A stretch of DNA of 64,000 nt, from the NCBI GenBank assembly GCA_964537715.1, contig CAZIAH010000004.1, forward strand, positions 15,615 to 79,614. The letters run 5' to 3'. Shown here piece after piece: positions 33,391-40,255 of this stretch. This DNA comes from CAZTZL01 sp964537715 (GTDB lineage: Bacteria; Zhuqueibacterota; QNDG01; DSAB01). The notes under the pieces were generated by a model, which worked only from the letters and a program-made list of their open reading frames with translations, searched no databases and was not told the DNA's origin. The translations under genes were made by a program, and so were the position numbers. How positions within the stretch are numbered: the first letter of the stretch is position 1; each line of letters starts with the position of its first letter.

Positions 33391-33777
33391 TTAATCGCTA
33401 TCCTCTATTTTTTCGAGAAATTGAATCAATTTGTTCAGCGTTTCTTCGCTGATGTTATGCTCGATCCGGCAAGCATCCTTCTCGGCAATATCAGACGCAA
33501 GCCCCAGAACTTCCAAGAGAAACCGCTTGATCACGCGATGCCGTTTGTAGACGGCTTTGGCAATCAATGCACCCTCTTTTGTCAATTCCACCAAATCATA
33601 GCGCGAATGGGAGACCAGGCCCTGATTCTCCAGATTTTTGATTGCGCTCGAAACACTGGGCATGGTTATTTTCATCTCGGCGGCAATATCCTTGACGCGG
33701 ACGATCCGTTTTTCCTGTCCCAAGAGATGGATCGTTTCGAGGTAATCTTCCATATTCGAAGAAATGTGAACGCTCAT
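33391..33777 (-). CDS. MntR/DtxR-family metal-dependent regulator
   Basis: 128 residues, the short two-domain form without SH3 tail. The winged helix-turn-helix has MEDYLETIHLLGQE, VRVKDIAAEMKITMPSVSSAIKNLENQGLV and ELTKEGALIAKAVYKRHRVIKRFLLEVLG. The C-terminal part has EKDACRIEHNISEETLNKL, with Cys, Glu and His at the metal-binding positions of DtxR relatives. It is the first gene of the feoAB-amrS unit, so it probably represses it with Fe(II) or Mn(II). Palindromic operators lie directly upstream. Confidence 0.9.
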   Translation of the reverse strand: MSVHISSNMEDYLETIHLLGQEKRIVRVKDIAAEMKITMPSVSSAIKNLENQGLVSHSRYDLVELTKEGALIAKAVYKRHRVIKRFLLEVLGLASDIAEKDACRIEHNISEETLNKLIQFLEKIEDSD

Positions 33778-33801
33778 TTCTTATCCATTTCTTTGACATA
33801 A

Positions 33802-33824
33802 CTAACAAAGTTAGACATGTCTAA
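33802..33824 (-). promoter_or_regulatory. Overlapping palindromes upstream of the metal regulator (putative operator)
   Basis: TTAGACATGTCTAA (33811-33824) is a perfect 14 bp palindrome, and CTAAC-AAA-GTTAG (33802-33814) overlaps it. On the minus strand TTAGAC and TTATGT with 17 bp between could be promoter boxes, which the palindromes would cover. This arrangement fits autorepression by the DtxR-type protein, with the start codon 25 nt downstream. Confidence 0.6.
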
Positions 33825-33847
33825 TTTAAATTAAATTTATAGAAAAA

Positions 33848-33884
33848 TCAAGAAAAAAATCCCGGTTTACCTCTGAGACCGGGA
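33848..33884 (-). terminator. Intrinsic terminator after the purine permease
   Basis: TCCCGGT (33860-33866) pairs with ACCGGGA (33878-33884). Read on the minus strand the stem is followed by TTTTTTTCTTGATTTTTC. It would end permease transcripts upstream of the mntR promoter. Confidence 0.65.
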
Positions 33885-33934
33885 CAAAAATCGATCATCA
33901 AACTTTGACAAATTTTTGAAAATCTGAGAATAAT

Positions 33935-34030
33935 CTGTCATCCTGAATTTATTTCAGGATCTGTTTAGCGAAGAAAATCTGAACCAATACTGAACCAAGT
34001 CCAGCACAGGGTTCAGAATAACAATGACTG
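33935..34030. repeat. REP-like imperfect palindrome
   Basis: The element begins CTGTCATCCTGAATTTATTT with an internal ATCCTGAA/TTCAGGAT stem and ends GGTTCAGAATAACAATGACTG, the approximate inverse of its start. This ~95 bp imperfect palindrome in the permease 3' spacer resembles the REP-type repeats found between genes in many bacterial genomes. Confidence 0.55.
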
Positions 34031-34063
34031 TTGAAATTTGCAAAGTTTTGTCAAACAATGAAT

Positions 34064-35395
34064 TCAAATCTTGACGAACAAATATCGCAAAATAAAAATC
34101 AGAGCCACCAGATAGTTCAACCAGTTCAGCTCTTTTCCTCTTCCTGCGCATAACTTGATCACAGGATAGGCAATAAATCCCATGGCCAGTCCGTCGTGGA
34201 TATTATAACTCAATGGAATTCCCAGCATGATAAGAAAAGCGGGGATTGCTTCGGAATAATCTTCCCAATCGATTTTTTTGATATTTCGCACCATCATCGA
34301 CCCAACAATGACAAGCGCCGGTGCGGTAATGGGCATGTACTTTCCAACCATGCCGACAATCGGACTAAAGAACAGGGCAAAGAGAAACAGACATCCAGTG
34401 ACAACGCTTGTCAATCCGGTTCGACCGCCGTACTGCACGCCGACCACACTCTCGATAAATGATGTCACCGTCGAGGTCCCTGTGCAGGAGCCGACGACCG
34501 TGCCAACCGCATCGGAGATCAACGCCCGGTTTGCGCCGGGCAGTTGATTGTCCTGGATGATTCCCATCTGCTCACCCACGCCGATAATCGTACCCATCGT
34601 GTCGAACATATCCATAAAAAGAAAGACAACAATAAATGGGATACAGTACAGTTTTAAGGCACCGATCAAATCGAATTTGAAAAATGCATGTTCCTTTGGC
34701 AAACCGAAAAGCCCCATATACTGGACCTTGCCCGCAGCAAGCGCAATGAGCGTTGTTACCAAGATTCCCCAGATAATGGCCCCGCGAACTTTTCTGACAA
34801 ATAAAATCGCCGTGATAAAAAGTCCTGCAAAAAAAATCAATGTGTCCGCCTGAAGCAGATTCGCATTGAACTGTACCAGCGATCCCGGAGCAGCCAGAAT
34901 CACCTTCCCGTTCTGAAATCCGATAAAGGCAATGAGAAAACCGATACCGACCGCAATCCCGTTTTTCAAACTCGGACTGACTGCATCGATAATGGCCTTT
35001 CTGAATTTCAACAAAGCGAGGATCAGAAAGAGAATGCCGGAAATCAATGTGATACCCAAAGTTACCTGCCAGCTGTTTACCACACCTATGGCTGTCAGAG
35101 ACATGACAACGGTCACAAAGAAAAAATTCTCTCCCATGCCCGGCGCCTGGGCAATGGGCAAATTGGCATAGAACCCCATCAGCACCGTTGCGATAAACGC
35201 GGCGAGACAGGTCGCCAGCATGGCTGCATCCAGAGGCAGACCCGTGGGATTGCCCGCAAAATCAGTGGATAAAACAGCCGGATTCAGGAAAATGATATAG
35301 GCCATGGTCAGAAACGTGGTCAGCCCTGCCATGATTTCGGTACGAATCGTGGTTCCTTTTTCTTCCAGATGGAATATTTTTTCAAACATTTGCAT
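34064..35395 (-). CDS. NCS2-family purine permease (AzgA/PbuG type)
   Basis: 443 residues with about 12-13 membrane segments. The family hallmarks of hypoxanthine/guanine or adenine permeases are present: TEIMAGLTTFLTMAYIIFLNP, NLPIAQAPGMGENFFF, NGIAVGIGFLIAFIGFQN, FLFMDMFDTMGTIIGVGEQMG, ALISDAVGTVVGSCTGTSTVTSFIES and GGRTGLTSVVTG. It imports purine bases with protons. With the nucleoside phosphorylase at 383 it would support purine salvage. The upstream 200 nt were checked for a purine riboswitch and none was found. Confidence 0.93.
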   Translation of the reverse strand: MQMFEKIFHLEEKGTTIRTEIMAGLTTFLTMAYIIFLNPAVLSTDFAGNPTGLPLDAAMLATCLAAFIATVLMGFYANLPIAQAPGMGENFFFVTVVMSLTAIGVVNSWQVTLGITLISGILFLILALLKFRKAIIDAVSPSLKNGIAVGIGFLIAFIGFQNGKVILAAPGSLVQFNANLLQADTLIFFAGLFITAILFVRKVRGAIIWGILVTTLIALAAGKVQYMGLFGLPKEHAFFKFDLIGALKLYCIPFIVVFLFMDMFDTMGTIIGVGEQMGIIQDNQLPGANRALISDAVGTVVGSCTGTSTVTSFIESVVGVQYGGRTGLTSVVTGCLFLFALFFSPIVGMVGKYMPITAPALVIVGSMMVRNIKKIDWEDYSEAIPAFLIMLGIPLSYNIHDGLAMGFIAYPVIKLCAGRGKELNWLNYLVALIFILRYLFVKI

Positions 35396-35537
35396 CTCCT
35401 GCTTTTAATAAATCACATGAACCCTAACTGTTATGGAGAATATTGGATTGGACATAAACAAGGGCCGGTTCGATCATATAAAAAATGAATAAATTTTTGA
35501 TTTAAATCAAGGAAATTTTATTCTGAAAAAATCTGAA

Positions 35538-35566
35538 TTGGATAATTGGGAACTTTATGATTATAT
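35538..35566 (+). promoter_or_regulatory. Possible promoter of the Nfu-like gene
   Basis: TTGGAT, a 17 bp spacer and TTATAT precede the gene by 38 nt. The match to consensus is moderate. The start itself has GGGAGAAAGCC before ATG. Confidence 0.3.
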
Positions 35567-35603
35567 TAATGGTACACTATTGATTTAATCTTGGGAGAAA
35601 GCC

Positions 35604-35825
35604 ATGAAAGAAAAAGTTGAAAAAGCACTCAATGAAATCCGCCCCTATCTGCAGGCGGATGGCGGAGATCTGGAACTGGTCGAGGTAACGGATGACGGTG
35701 TGGTCAAAGTGCGCCTGAAAGGAGCCTGCTGCGGGTGCCCCATGTCACAGATGACGCTGAGCCAGGGCGTGGGAAGAGAACTTATGAAAATGGTTCCGGA
35801 AGTAAAAAGAATCGAGGCGGTCTGA
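35604..35825 (+). CDS. NifU C-terminal-like (Nfu) iron-sulfur scaffold
   Basis: 73 residues: only the Nfu domain, with IRPYLQADGGDLELVEV, VKVRLKGACCGCPMSQMTL and MVPEVKRIEAV. The CxxC within ACCGCPMS binds or transfers a 4Fe-4S cluster in a dimer. Such stand-alone domains deliver clusters to apo-enzymes. The dehydrogenase gene follows after 17 nt and probably shares its transcript. Confidence 0.93.
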   Translation: MKEKVEKALNEIRPYLQADGGDLELVEVTDDGVVKVRLKGACCGCPMSQMTLSQGVGRELMKMVPEVKRIEAV

Positions 35826-35842
35826 TTGTTGTATAAAATGTC

Positions 35843-36889
35843 ATGAAACATAGAATCACATTTTTTGATACAAAGCCATACGATCGCGAATTCTTTGAAA
35901 CCGCCAATGAGAAATTCGGTTTTCAGATTAAATACTATCCAAGTCATTTGACGACGGATAACGTTGCATTGACGCAGGGTTCGGATGCGATTTGTGTATT
36001 TGTCAATGACATACTCACGAGGGAAATTATCGATAGTCTCCATCGGAACCACATCCAATTAATCGCGCTCCGTTCCGCCGGGTACAACAACGTTGATTTG
36101 AAAGCAACATTCGGGAAAATCCATGTAGTGCGGGTTCCTGCCTATTCGCCGCAGGCAGTGGCAGAACATGCGGTCGCGCTGATGCTCTCGCTGAATCGCA
36201 AAACCCATCGGGCGTATTATCGTATCCGGGACAATAATTTTTCGATCAACGGTTTTATCGGTTTCGACATGCACGGAAAAACCGTAGGTGTCATCGGCAC
36301 CGGGAAAATCGGCAGGGCAATCATCGAAATTCTGAAAGGGTTTGGAATGAATGTCCTGGCCAATGATCCCTATCCAGAGGAAAACTACGCAAAACAAAAA
36401 CAGATCAAATATGTCAACCTGGATACGCTGTACAATGCATCGGATATCATTACCCTGCACTGTCCCTTAACCCCGAAAAATGTTCACATGATCAATGCCA
36501 AAACCATCTCCCGGATGAAAGACGGCGTAATGATTATCAACACGGGCCGGGGAAAGTTGATCAATACGGTGGATTTGATCGAAGGTCTGAAGAGTAAAAA
36601 GATCGGCGCGGCCGGACTGGATGTTTATGAAGAAGAGGACGAATATTTTTTCGAGGATTTTTCTCACACAGCCATTGAGGACGATGTCCTCGCTAGATTG
36701 TTGACATTCCCGAATGTCCTGATCACATCCCATCAGGGATTTTTTACAAAAGAAGCGCTGACGAATATCGCCAACACGACACTCGAGAACATTCGGCTTT
36801 TCTTTGAGGAGAGAAAACTTCCCAATGAAATTTGTTACAAATGCGGCAATGATGAATGCAACCGAAAGAAAAACGGGAAATGTTTTTAA
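35843..36889 (+). CDS. D-2-hydroxyacid dehydrogenase, fermentative D-lactate dehydrogenase (LdhA) type
   Basis: 348 residues. The substrate domain includes LIALRSAGYNNVDL and VRVPAYSPQAVAEHAVALMLSLNRK, and the NAD domain has GKTVGVIGTGKIGRAIIEIL, DIITLHCPLTP, MIINTGRGKLINT (catalytic Arg), GLDVYEEEDEYFFEDFS (catalytic Glu region) and ITSHQGFFTKEAL (catalytic His). The inserted YFFEDFS segment is typical of LdhA, which reduces pyruvate to D-lactate. The last 20 residues are odd: CYKCGNDECNRKKNGKCF carries four cysteines spaced C-x2-C-x4-C-x7-C, which suits a metal or Fe-S site, and an Fe-S scaffold gene lies directly upstream. Confidence 0.9.
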   Translation: MKHRITFFDTKPYDREFFETANEKFGFQIKYYPSHLTTDNVALTQGSDAICVFVNDILTREIIDSLHRNHIQLIALRSAGYNNVDLKATFGKIHVVRVPAYSPQAVAEHAVALMLSLNRKTHRAYYRIRDNNFSINGFIGFDMHGKTVGVIGTGKIGRAIIEILKGFGMNVLANDPYPEENYAKQKQIKYVNLDTLYNASDIITLHCPLTPKNVHMINAKTISRMKDGVMIINTGRGKLINTVDLIEGLKSKKIGAAGLDVYEEEDEYFFEDFSHTAIEDDVLARLLTFPNVLITSHQGFFTKEALTNIANTTLENIRLFFEERKLPNEICYKCGNDECNRKKNGKCF

Positions 36890-36944
36890 ATACAAAACTT
36901 TGGCAAATTTTCAAAATATTTAACGGATAAGCAATTGGAAGAAC

Positions 36945-37487
36945 TTACGTTAGTTTTTTCAATGTTTCTTCGAAGAGGGAACAGGCCTCTTTTCCCCACA
37001 AACAAAACACGACCTTTTCCAATTGGGTCTGACCTTTGATATATTCCAACACCGTAGTCAGCATGATTTTAGCGCATCGGTCCATCGGATAACCGAAAAT
37101 GCCTGTGCTGATCGCCGGAAAAGCAATGGATTTCAGGTTGCGGTGTTCCGCGGTTTGAAGACTGTTGAGCGTTGCCTTTCTTAATTTTTCGTCCTCGTCT
37201 CCTTCTCCCATTCTCGGCCCGACAGCATGGATGACATATTTGGCGGGAAGATTACCGCCACTGGTAATCACGGCCGATCCTACAGTCACTTCCCCTCCCC
37301 ATGCTTTCACCCAGACATCGCTCTCTTCCTGAATGGTATGCCCTCCTTTTCTTACAATAGCACCTGCTACTCCACCTCCATGTTTCAACAGGAAATTGGC
37401 CGCATTCACAATCGCATCCACGTTCATATCGGTAATATCCCCATCGATAATTTCAATATTTGTATTATGCACTTTCGTCTTGAACAT
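36945..37487 (-). CDS. Macro domain protein, probable (O-acetyl-)ADP-ribose hydrolase
   Basis: 180 residues, a single macro domain: IEIIDGDITDMNVDAIVNAAN, GGGVAGAIVRKGG, the GSAVITSGGNLPAKYVIHAVGP segment and IAFPAISTGIFGYP. The Asn-Ala-Ala-Asn and G-I-F-G loops contact ADP-ribose. Members remove acetyl from O-acetyl-ADP-ribose or ADP-ribose from proteins. Start at 37487 follows GGGAGAGGAAG and overlaps the PAP2 gene by 23 nt. It is last in smpB-tyrS-PAP2-macro. Confidence 0.92.
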   Translation of the reverse strand: MFKTKVHNTNIEIIDGDITDMNVDAIVNAANFLLKHGGGVAGAIVRKGGHTIQEESDVWVKAWGGEVTVGSAVITSGGNLPAKYVIHAVGPRMGEGDEDEKLRKATLNSLQTAEHRNLKSIAFPAISTGIFGYPMDRCAKIMLTTVLEYIKGQTQLEKVVFCLWGKEACSLFEETLKKLT

Positions 37488-38073
37488 CTTCCTCTCCCGT
37501 TTGTCGATTATCGATCCGTTTCTTCCAGAATTTGACTATTCCCTTTTCGGCGCCTATGACGATGAAAGCACAAAACACACCCACGATATATCCCCCTAGA
37601 ACATCAGTTAGATAATGTACACCCACATAGATACGCGAATATCCGACCAGGACAGCAATCATCACAAATATCCACGTGTATCTTCTGTATTGATACGAAA
37701 ACCAGGTTGCCGTCGATGCCATGTTCGCCGCGTGGGACGAAGGAAACGAAAAAGATGTCTTGGTTCCAATCAGATACCTGACTCCTTCGATGAGAAAATT
37801 TGGATGACAGGGACGGATGCGTTCGACCAGTGGCTTGATGACGGCACTGGACAGTTGATCGCTCAGTGTCACGATAACCAGACCAAGCAGGACAGCGATT
37901 CGCCCTTTTTTTCCTCCAAAGATCAACAATCCGAGAATGATCAGTATAAACGGAATAGTAAAATTGTTCTTATCAGTAATAAACGGCATGACCGCATCAA
38001 AGACTGGATTGGCCATACTCCGATTGATAAAGAGAAAAACAGCTTGGTCAATATTGTAAAGAAAATTCACCAA
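37465..38073 (-). CDS. PAP2-superfamily membrane phosphatase
   Basis: 202 residues with five to six membrane helices. The three phosphatase motifs are present: KPLVERIRP, SFPSSHAANMAS (PSSH in place of PSGH) and SRIYVGVHYLTDVLGG with the catalytic His and Asp. Likely substrates are undecaprenyl diphosphate, phosphatidate or phosphatidylglycerophosphate at the outer face of the inner membrane. It begins 18 nt after tyrS. Confidence 0.9.
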   Translation of the reverse strand: MVNFLYNIDQAVFLFINRSMANPVFDAVMPFITDKNNFTIPFILIILGLLIFGGKKGRIAVLLGLVIVTLSDQLSSAVIKPLVERIRPCHPNFLIEGVRYLIGTKTSFSFPSSHAANMASTATWFSYQYRRYTWIFVMIAVLVGYSRIYVGVHYLTDVLGGYIVGVFCAFIVIGAEKGIVKFWKKRIDNRQTGEEDVQDESA

Positions 38074-38091
38074 AATAAAAATTCGATTCGC

Positions 38092-39363
38092 TTAAACAAA
38101 CACAATCCGTTTGTGACGCTTTTTCCCGGCCCGGAGCACGAGCACGCCGTCAATCAGATGATCGGCTGTCACTTCGAGGAATTCATTAATGACTTTCTTT
38201 TCATTGATAGACGCTCCGCCTTGCTTGATCAACCGCTTGGCTTCGCTGTTGCTGGCGCAGAGGCCGCCTTCCACAAAAAGTTTGGCTACCCAGATGCCAT
38301 CTTCGAGCAATTGTTTCGGTAGCTCAACCGTTGGAAGCGCGCTGTCCTGATCTAGTTGGATCTCGGCCACTTCGGAGGAAGTGCGGATTTTTCCGTCGGG
38401 ATCGCCCTGGCCGAACTGTTTGACGGCGGCGGTATAAGACTCCACGGCCCTATCTTTCCCGTGCGCGAGACGGGTGACTTCGAAAGCAAGGATTTCCTTG
38501 GCCCGGTTGATATTTTCTTTGGCCAGACGCTTGACTTCCTCCATCGGAAGGAATGTGAAAATGCCCAGATAGTTCTCTACGTCCCGATCGTCGATGTTCC
38601 GCCAGTACTGGTAAAATTCATAAGGGGACGTCTTCTTCCCGTCCAGCCAAATTGCATTCCCGGCGGATTTTCCAAATTTTTCACCGCCCGATGCCGTGAT
38701 CAACGGAAAAGTCATGCCGTACACCTGTTTGCCAAGTTTTCGCCGGGTGAGATCGGAGCCGGCCACGATGTTTCCCCACTGATCCTGCCCGCCCATCTGG
38801 AGAATACAATCGTAATCGCGGGCCAGAACGTAAAAGTCGTATGCCTGAAGCAACATATAATTGAATTCGATAAAAGACAATCCGGTTTCGAGACGGAGCT
38901 TGACACTCTCGGCCGTGAGCATCCGGTTGATGCTGAAATGGACACCGACATCTCTCAAAAATTCGATATAATTCAAAGGAAGCAGCCATTCGGCATTGTT
39001 CAGCATCAACGCCTTGTCTTCCTTAAAATCGATGTAATGGGAAAATTGTTTCTTGATTCCCTCTCCGAATGTATGGATATCATCGACGGACAGCAACTGC
39101 CGCATCTCGGTTTTGCCGCTCGGATCACCGACCATAGTGGTTCCGCCGCCCAACAGAGCGATGGGCCGGTGCCCGCACCGCTGCATATGTGCCAATGCCA
39201 TGATCGGAACGAGGCTGCCCACATGCAGTGAATCGGCCGTAGCATCAAATCCGATATAACAGGTAATCTTCTTGGATTTTAAAAGTTGCTCGATGGCTTT
39301 GTCGTCTGTTGTTTGATAGATAAATCCTCTTTCCTTCAGGATTTGAAAAACATTGTCTGTCAT
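38092..39363 (-). CDS. tyrS: Tyrosyl-tRNA synthetase
   Basis: 423 residues, the bacterial class I TyrRS. YIGFDATADSLHVGSLVPIMALAHMQRCGHRPI contains the HIGH-type HVGS, DQWGNIVAGSDLTRR binds tyrosine, and GEKFGKSAGNAIWL is the KMSKS-type KFGKS loop. A C-terminal S4 domain begins near residue 355 (EGGLCASNSEAKRLIKQGGASINEKKV). AAGGAG seven bases before ATG supports the start. smpB ends ten nt upstream. Confidence 0.97.
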   Translation of the reverse strand: MTDNVFQILKERGFIYQTTDDKAIEQLLKSKKITCYIGFDATADSLHVGSLVPIMALAHMQRCGHRPIALLGGGTTMVGDPSGKTEMRQLLSVDDIHTFGEGIKKQFSHYIDFKEDKALMLNNAEWLLPLNYIEFLRDVGVHFSINRMLTAESVKLRLETGLSFIEFNYMLLQAYDFYVLARDYDCILQMGGQDQWGNIVAGSDLTRRKLGKQVYGMTFPLITASGGEKFGKSAGNAIWLDGKKTSPYEFYQYWRNIDDRDVENYLGIFTFLPMEEVKRLAKENINRAKEILAFEVTRLAHGKDRAVESYTAAVKQFGQGDPDGKIRTSSEVAEIQLDQDSALPTVELPKQLLEDGIWVAKLFVEGGLCASNSEAKRLIKQGGASINEKKVINEFLEVTADHLIDGVLVLRAGKKRHKRIVFV

Positions 39364-39372
39364 ACAAACTCC

Positions 39373-39834
39373 TTATCCGTGCTTTCCCCGAAATTCTCTT
39401 TCCATATCCCGGTTTGCATCCCGTTTGGCAATATCGGCCCGGCGGTCATACTGTTTTTTCCCTCTGGCCAGAGCAAGTTCTACCTTGGCTTTTCCGTCTT
39501 TGAAGTAGACTTTCAGAGGAACGAGCGTCAGCCCCTTTTCTTCAACTTTGCCAGTCAGTTTACGAATCTCTTTTTTATGAAGCAAGAGTTTTCTTGGCCG
39601 GACCGGATTGTGATTGGCATATCCGCCTTTTTCATAAGGACTGATGTGGAACTCGAACAGTGTAACCTCGCCATTCTCGACACGGGCGTGGCTGTCTTTG
39701 AGATTCGCTTTGCCGACCCGGAGCGACTTGACCTCGGTTCCCTGAAGCACGATCCCCGCTTCCCAGGTTTCCAAAATCAAATAATCGTGCCTTGCCTTTC
39801 GGTTCTGTGTCACAATTTTAATAGACATAATCAC
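39373..39834 (-). CDS. smpB: SsrA-binding protein SmpB
   Basis: 153 residues. NRKARHDYLILETWEAGIVLQGTEVKSLR, LKDSHARVENGEVTLFEFHISPYEKG, RPRKLLLHKKEI, GLTLVPLKVYFKDGKAKVELALARGKKQYDRR and a basic tail are diagnostic. SmpB brings tmRNA to stalled ribosomes. No tmRNA gene was seen in the window. The gene opens the smpB-tyrS-PAP2-macro operon. Confidence 0.97.
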   Translation of the reverse strand: MIMSIKIVTQNRKARHDYLILETWEAGIVLQGTEVKSLRVGKANLKDSHARVENGEVTLFEFHISPYEKGGYANHNPVRPRKLLLHKKEIRKLTGKVEEKGLTLVPLKVYFKDGKAKVELALARGKKQYDRRADIAKRDANRDMEREFRGKHG

Positions 39835-39854
39835 TTCTCAAAATACAATTCCCT

Positions 39855-39949
39855 CTCCCTTGAAGGTCGAAGATGCGCCTCTGGCGTGAAAGGGCCAGGG
39901 TGAGGGTGTCAATCCCCCCTCCTCTTAATCTCCTCCCCAAGGGGAGGAG
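39855..39949. repeat. REP-like GC-rich hairpin elements upstream of smpB
   Basis: A segment bounded by CCCTCTCCCTTGAAGG and GGCCAGGGTGAGGG forms an imperfect palindrome, and CTCCTCCCC-AA-GGGGAGGAG (39930-39949) is a perfect hairpin. These sit between smpB and the tRNA promoter. They look like common REP-type intergenic elements. Confidence 0.5.
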
Positions 39950-39985
39950 AAATAATATTCAATTTTCTGTCCGTTTTGATAAAAC

Positions 39986-40014
39986 TTGACATTTTGAGTT
40001 TTGATCATTAAATT
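39986..40014 (+). promoter_or_regulatory. Promoter of tRNA-Leu
   Basis: TTGACA at 39986-39991, a 17 bp spacer and TAAATT at 40009-40014. The expected transcription start is only a few bases before the tRNA 5' end. Confidence 0.65.
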
Positions 40015-40024
40015 GGATTCCCGC

Positions 40025-40109
40025 GCCGAAGTGGTGAAACTGGTAGACGCGCACGGTTCAGGGCCGTGTCCCGTATATCGGGATGTGGGTTCGAGTCCCA
40101 CCTTCGGCA
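40025..40109 (+). tRNA. tRNA-Leu (anticodon CAG)
   Basis: 85 nt class II tRNA. The acceptor stem GCCGAAG pairs with CTTCGGC followed by discriminator A; CCA is not encoded. The D arm has GTGAAACTGGTAGAC, the anticodon arm CACGG-TTCAGGG-CCGTG gives anticodon CAG (40059-40061), a long variable arm TCCCG/CGGGA follows, and the T arm is GTGGG-TTCGAGT-CCCAC. The long variable arm and A73 are leucine identity features. Confidence 0.96.
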
Positions 40110-40115
40110 CTCAAG

Positions 40116-40153
40116 GCCATTCAATTATTTGAATGGCTATTTTTTATTTTTAA
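40116..40153 (+). terminator. Intrinsic terminator of tRNA-Leu
   Basis: GCCATTCAA (40116-40124) pairs with TTGAATGGC (40129-40137), followed by TATTTTTTATTTTT. It lies seven nt after the tRNA. Confidence 0.9.
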
Positions 40154-40175
40154 TTCTCCCTTCTTGAAAAGCTTG

Positions 40176-40245
40176 TCCCGCACTTGATGCGGGAGAGATC
40201 CACGAGGAACGTCGGGAGCCTGTCCCGGCAATCTTTTAGCCGGGG
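40176..40245. terminator. Hairpins after polA
   Basis: TCCCGC/GCGGGA (40176-40194) and TCCCGGC/GCCGGGG (40223-40245) lie just past the polA stop in its transcription direction. They could terminate the long ruv-polA transcript, though without a strong U run. They also resemble the other CCCG-type palindromes in this window. Confidence 0.4.
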
Positions 40246-40255
40246 TAGAGGGATG

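Noticed and set aside
35396..35603. Purine riboswitch upstream of the permease
   Set aside because: The conserved loop sequences and three-way junction of the purine aptamer are absent on the minus strand.
39925..40110. 61-residue ORF on the minus strand
   Set aside because: It is the antisense reading of the tRNA-Leu gene and its promoter, a known source of spurious proteins.
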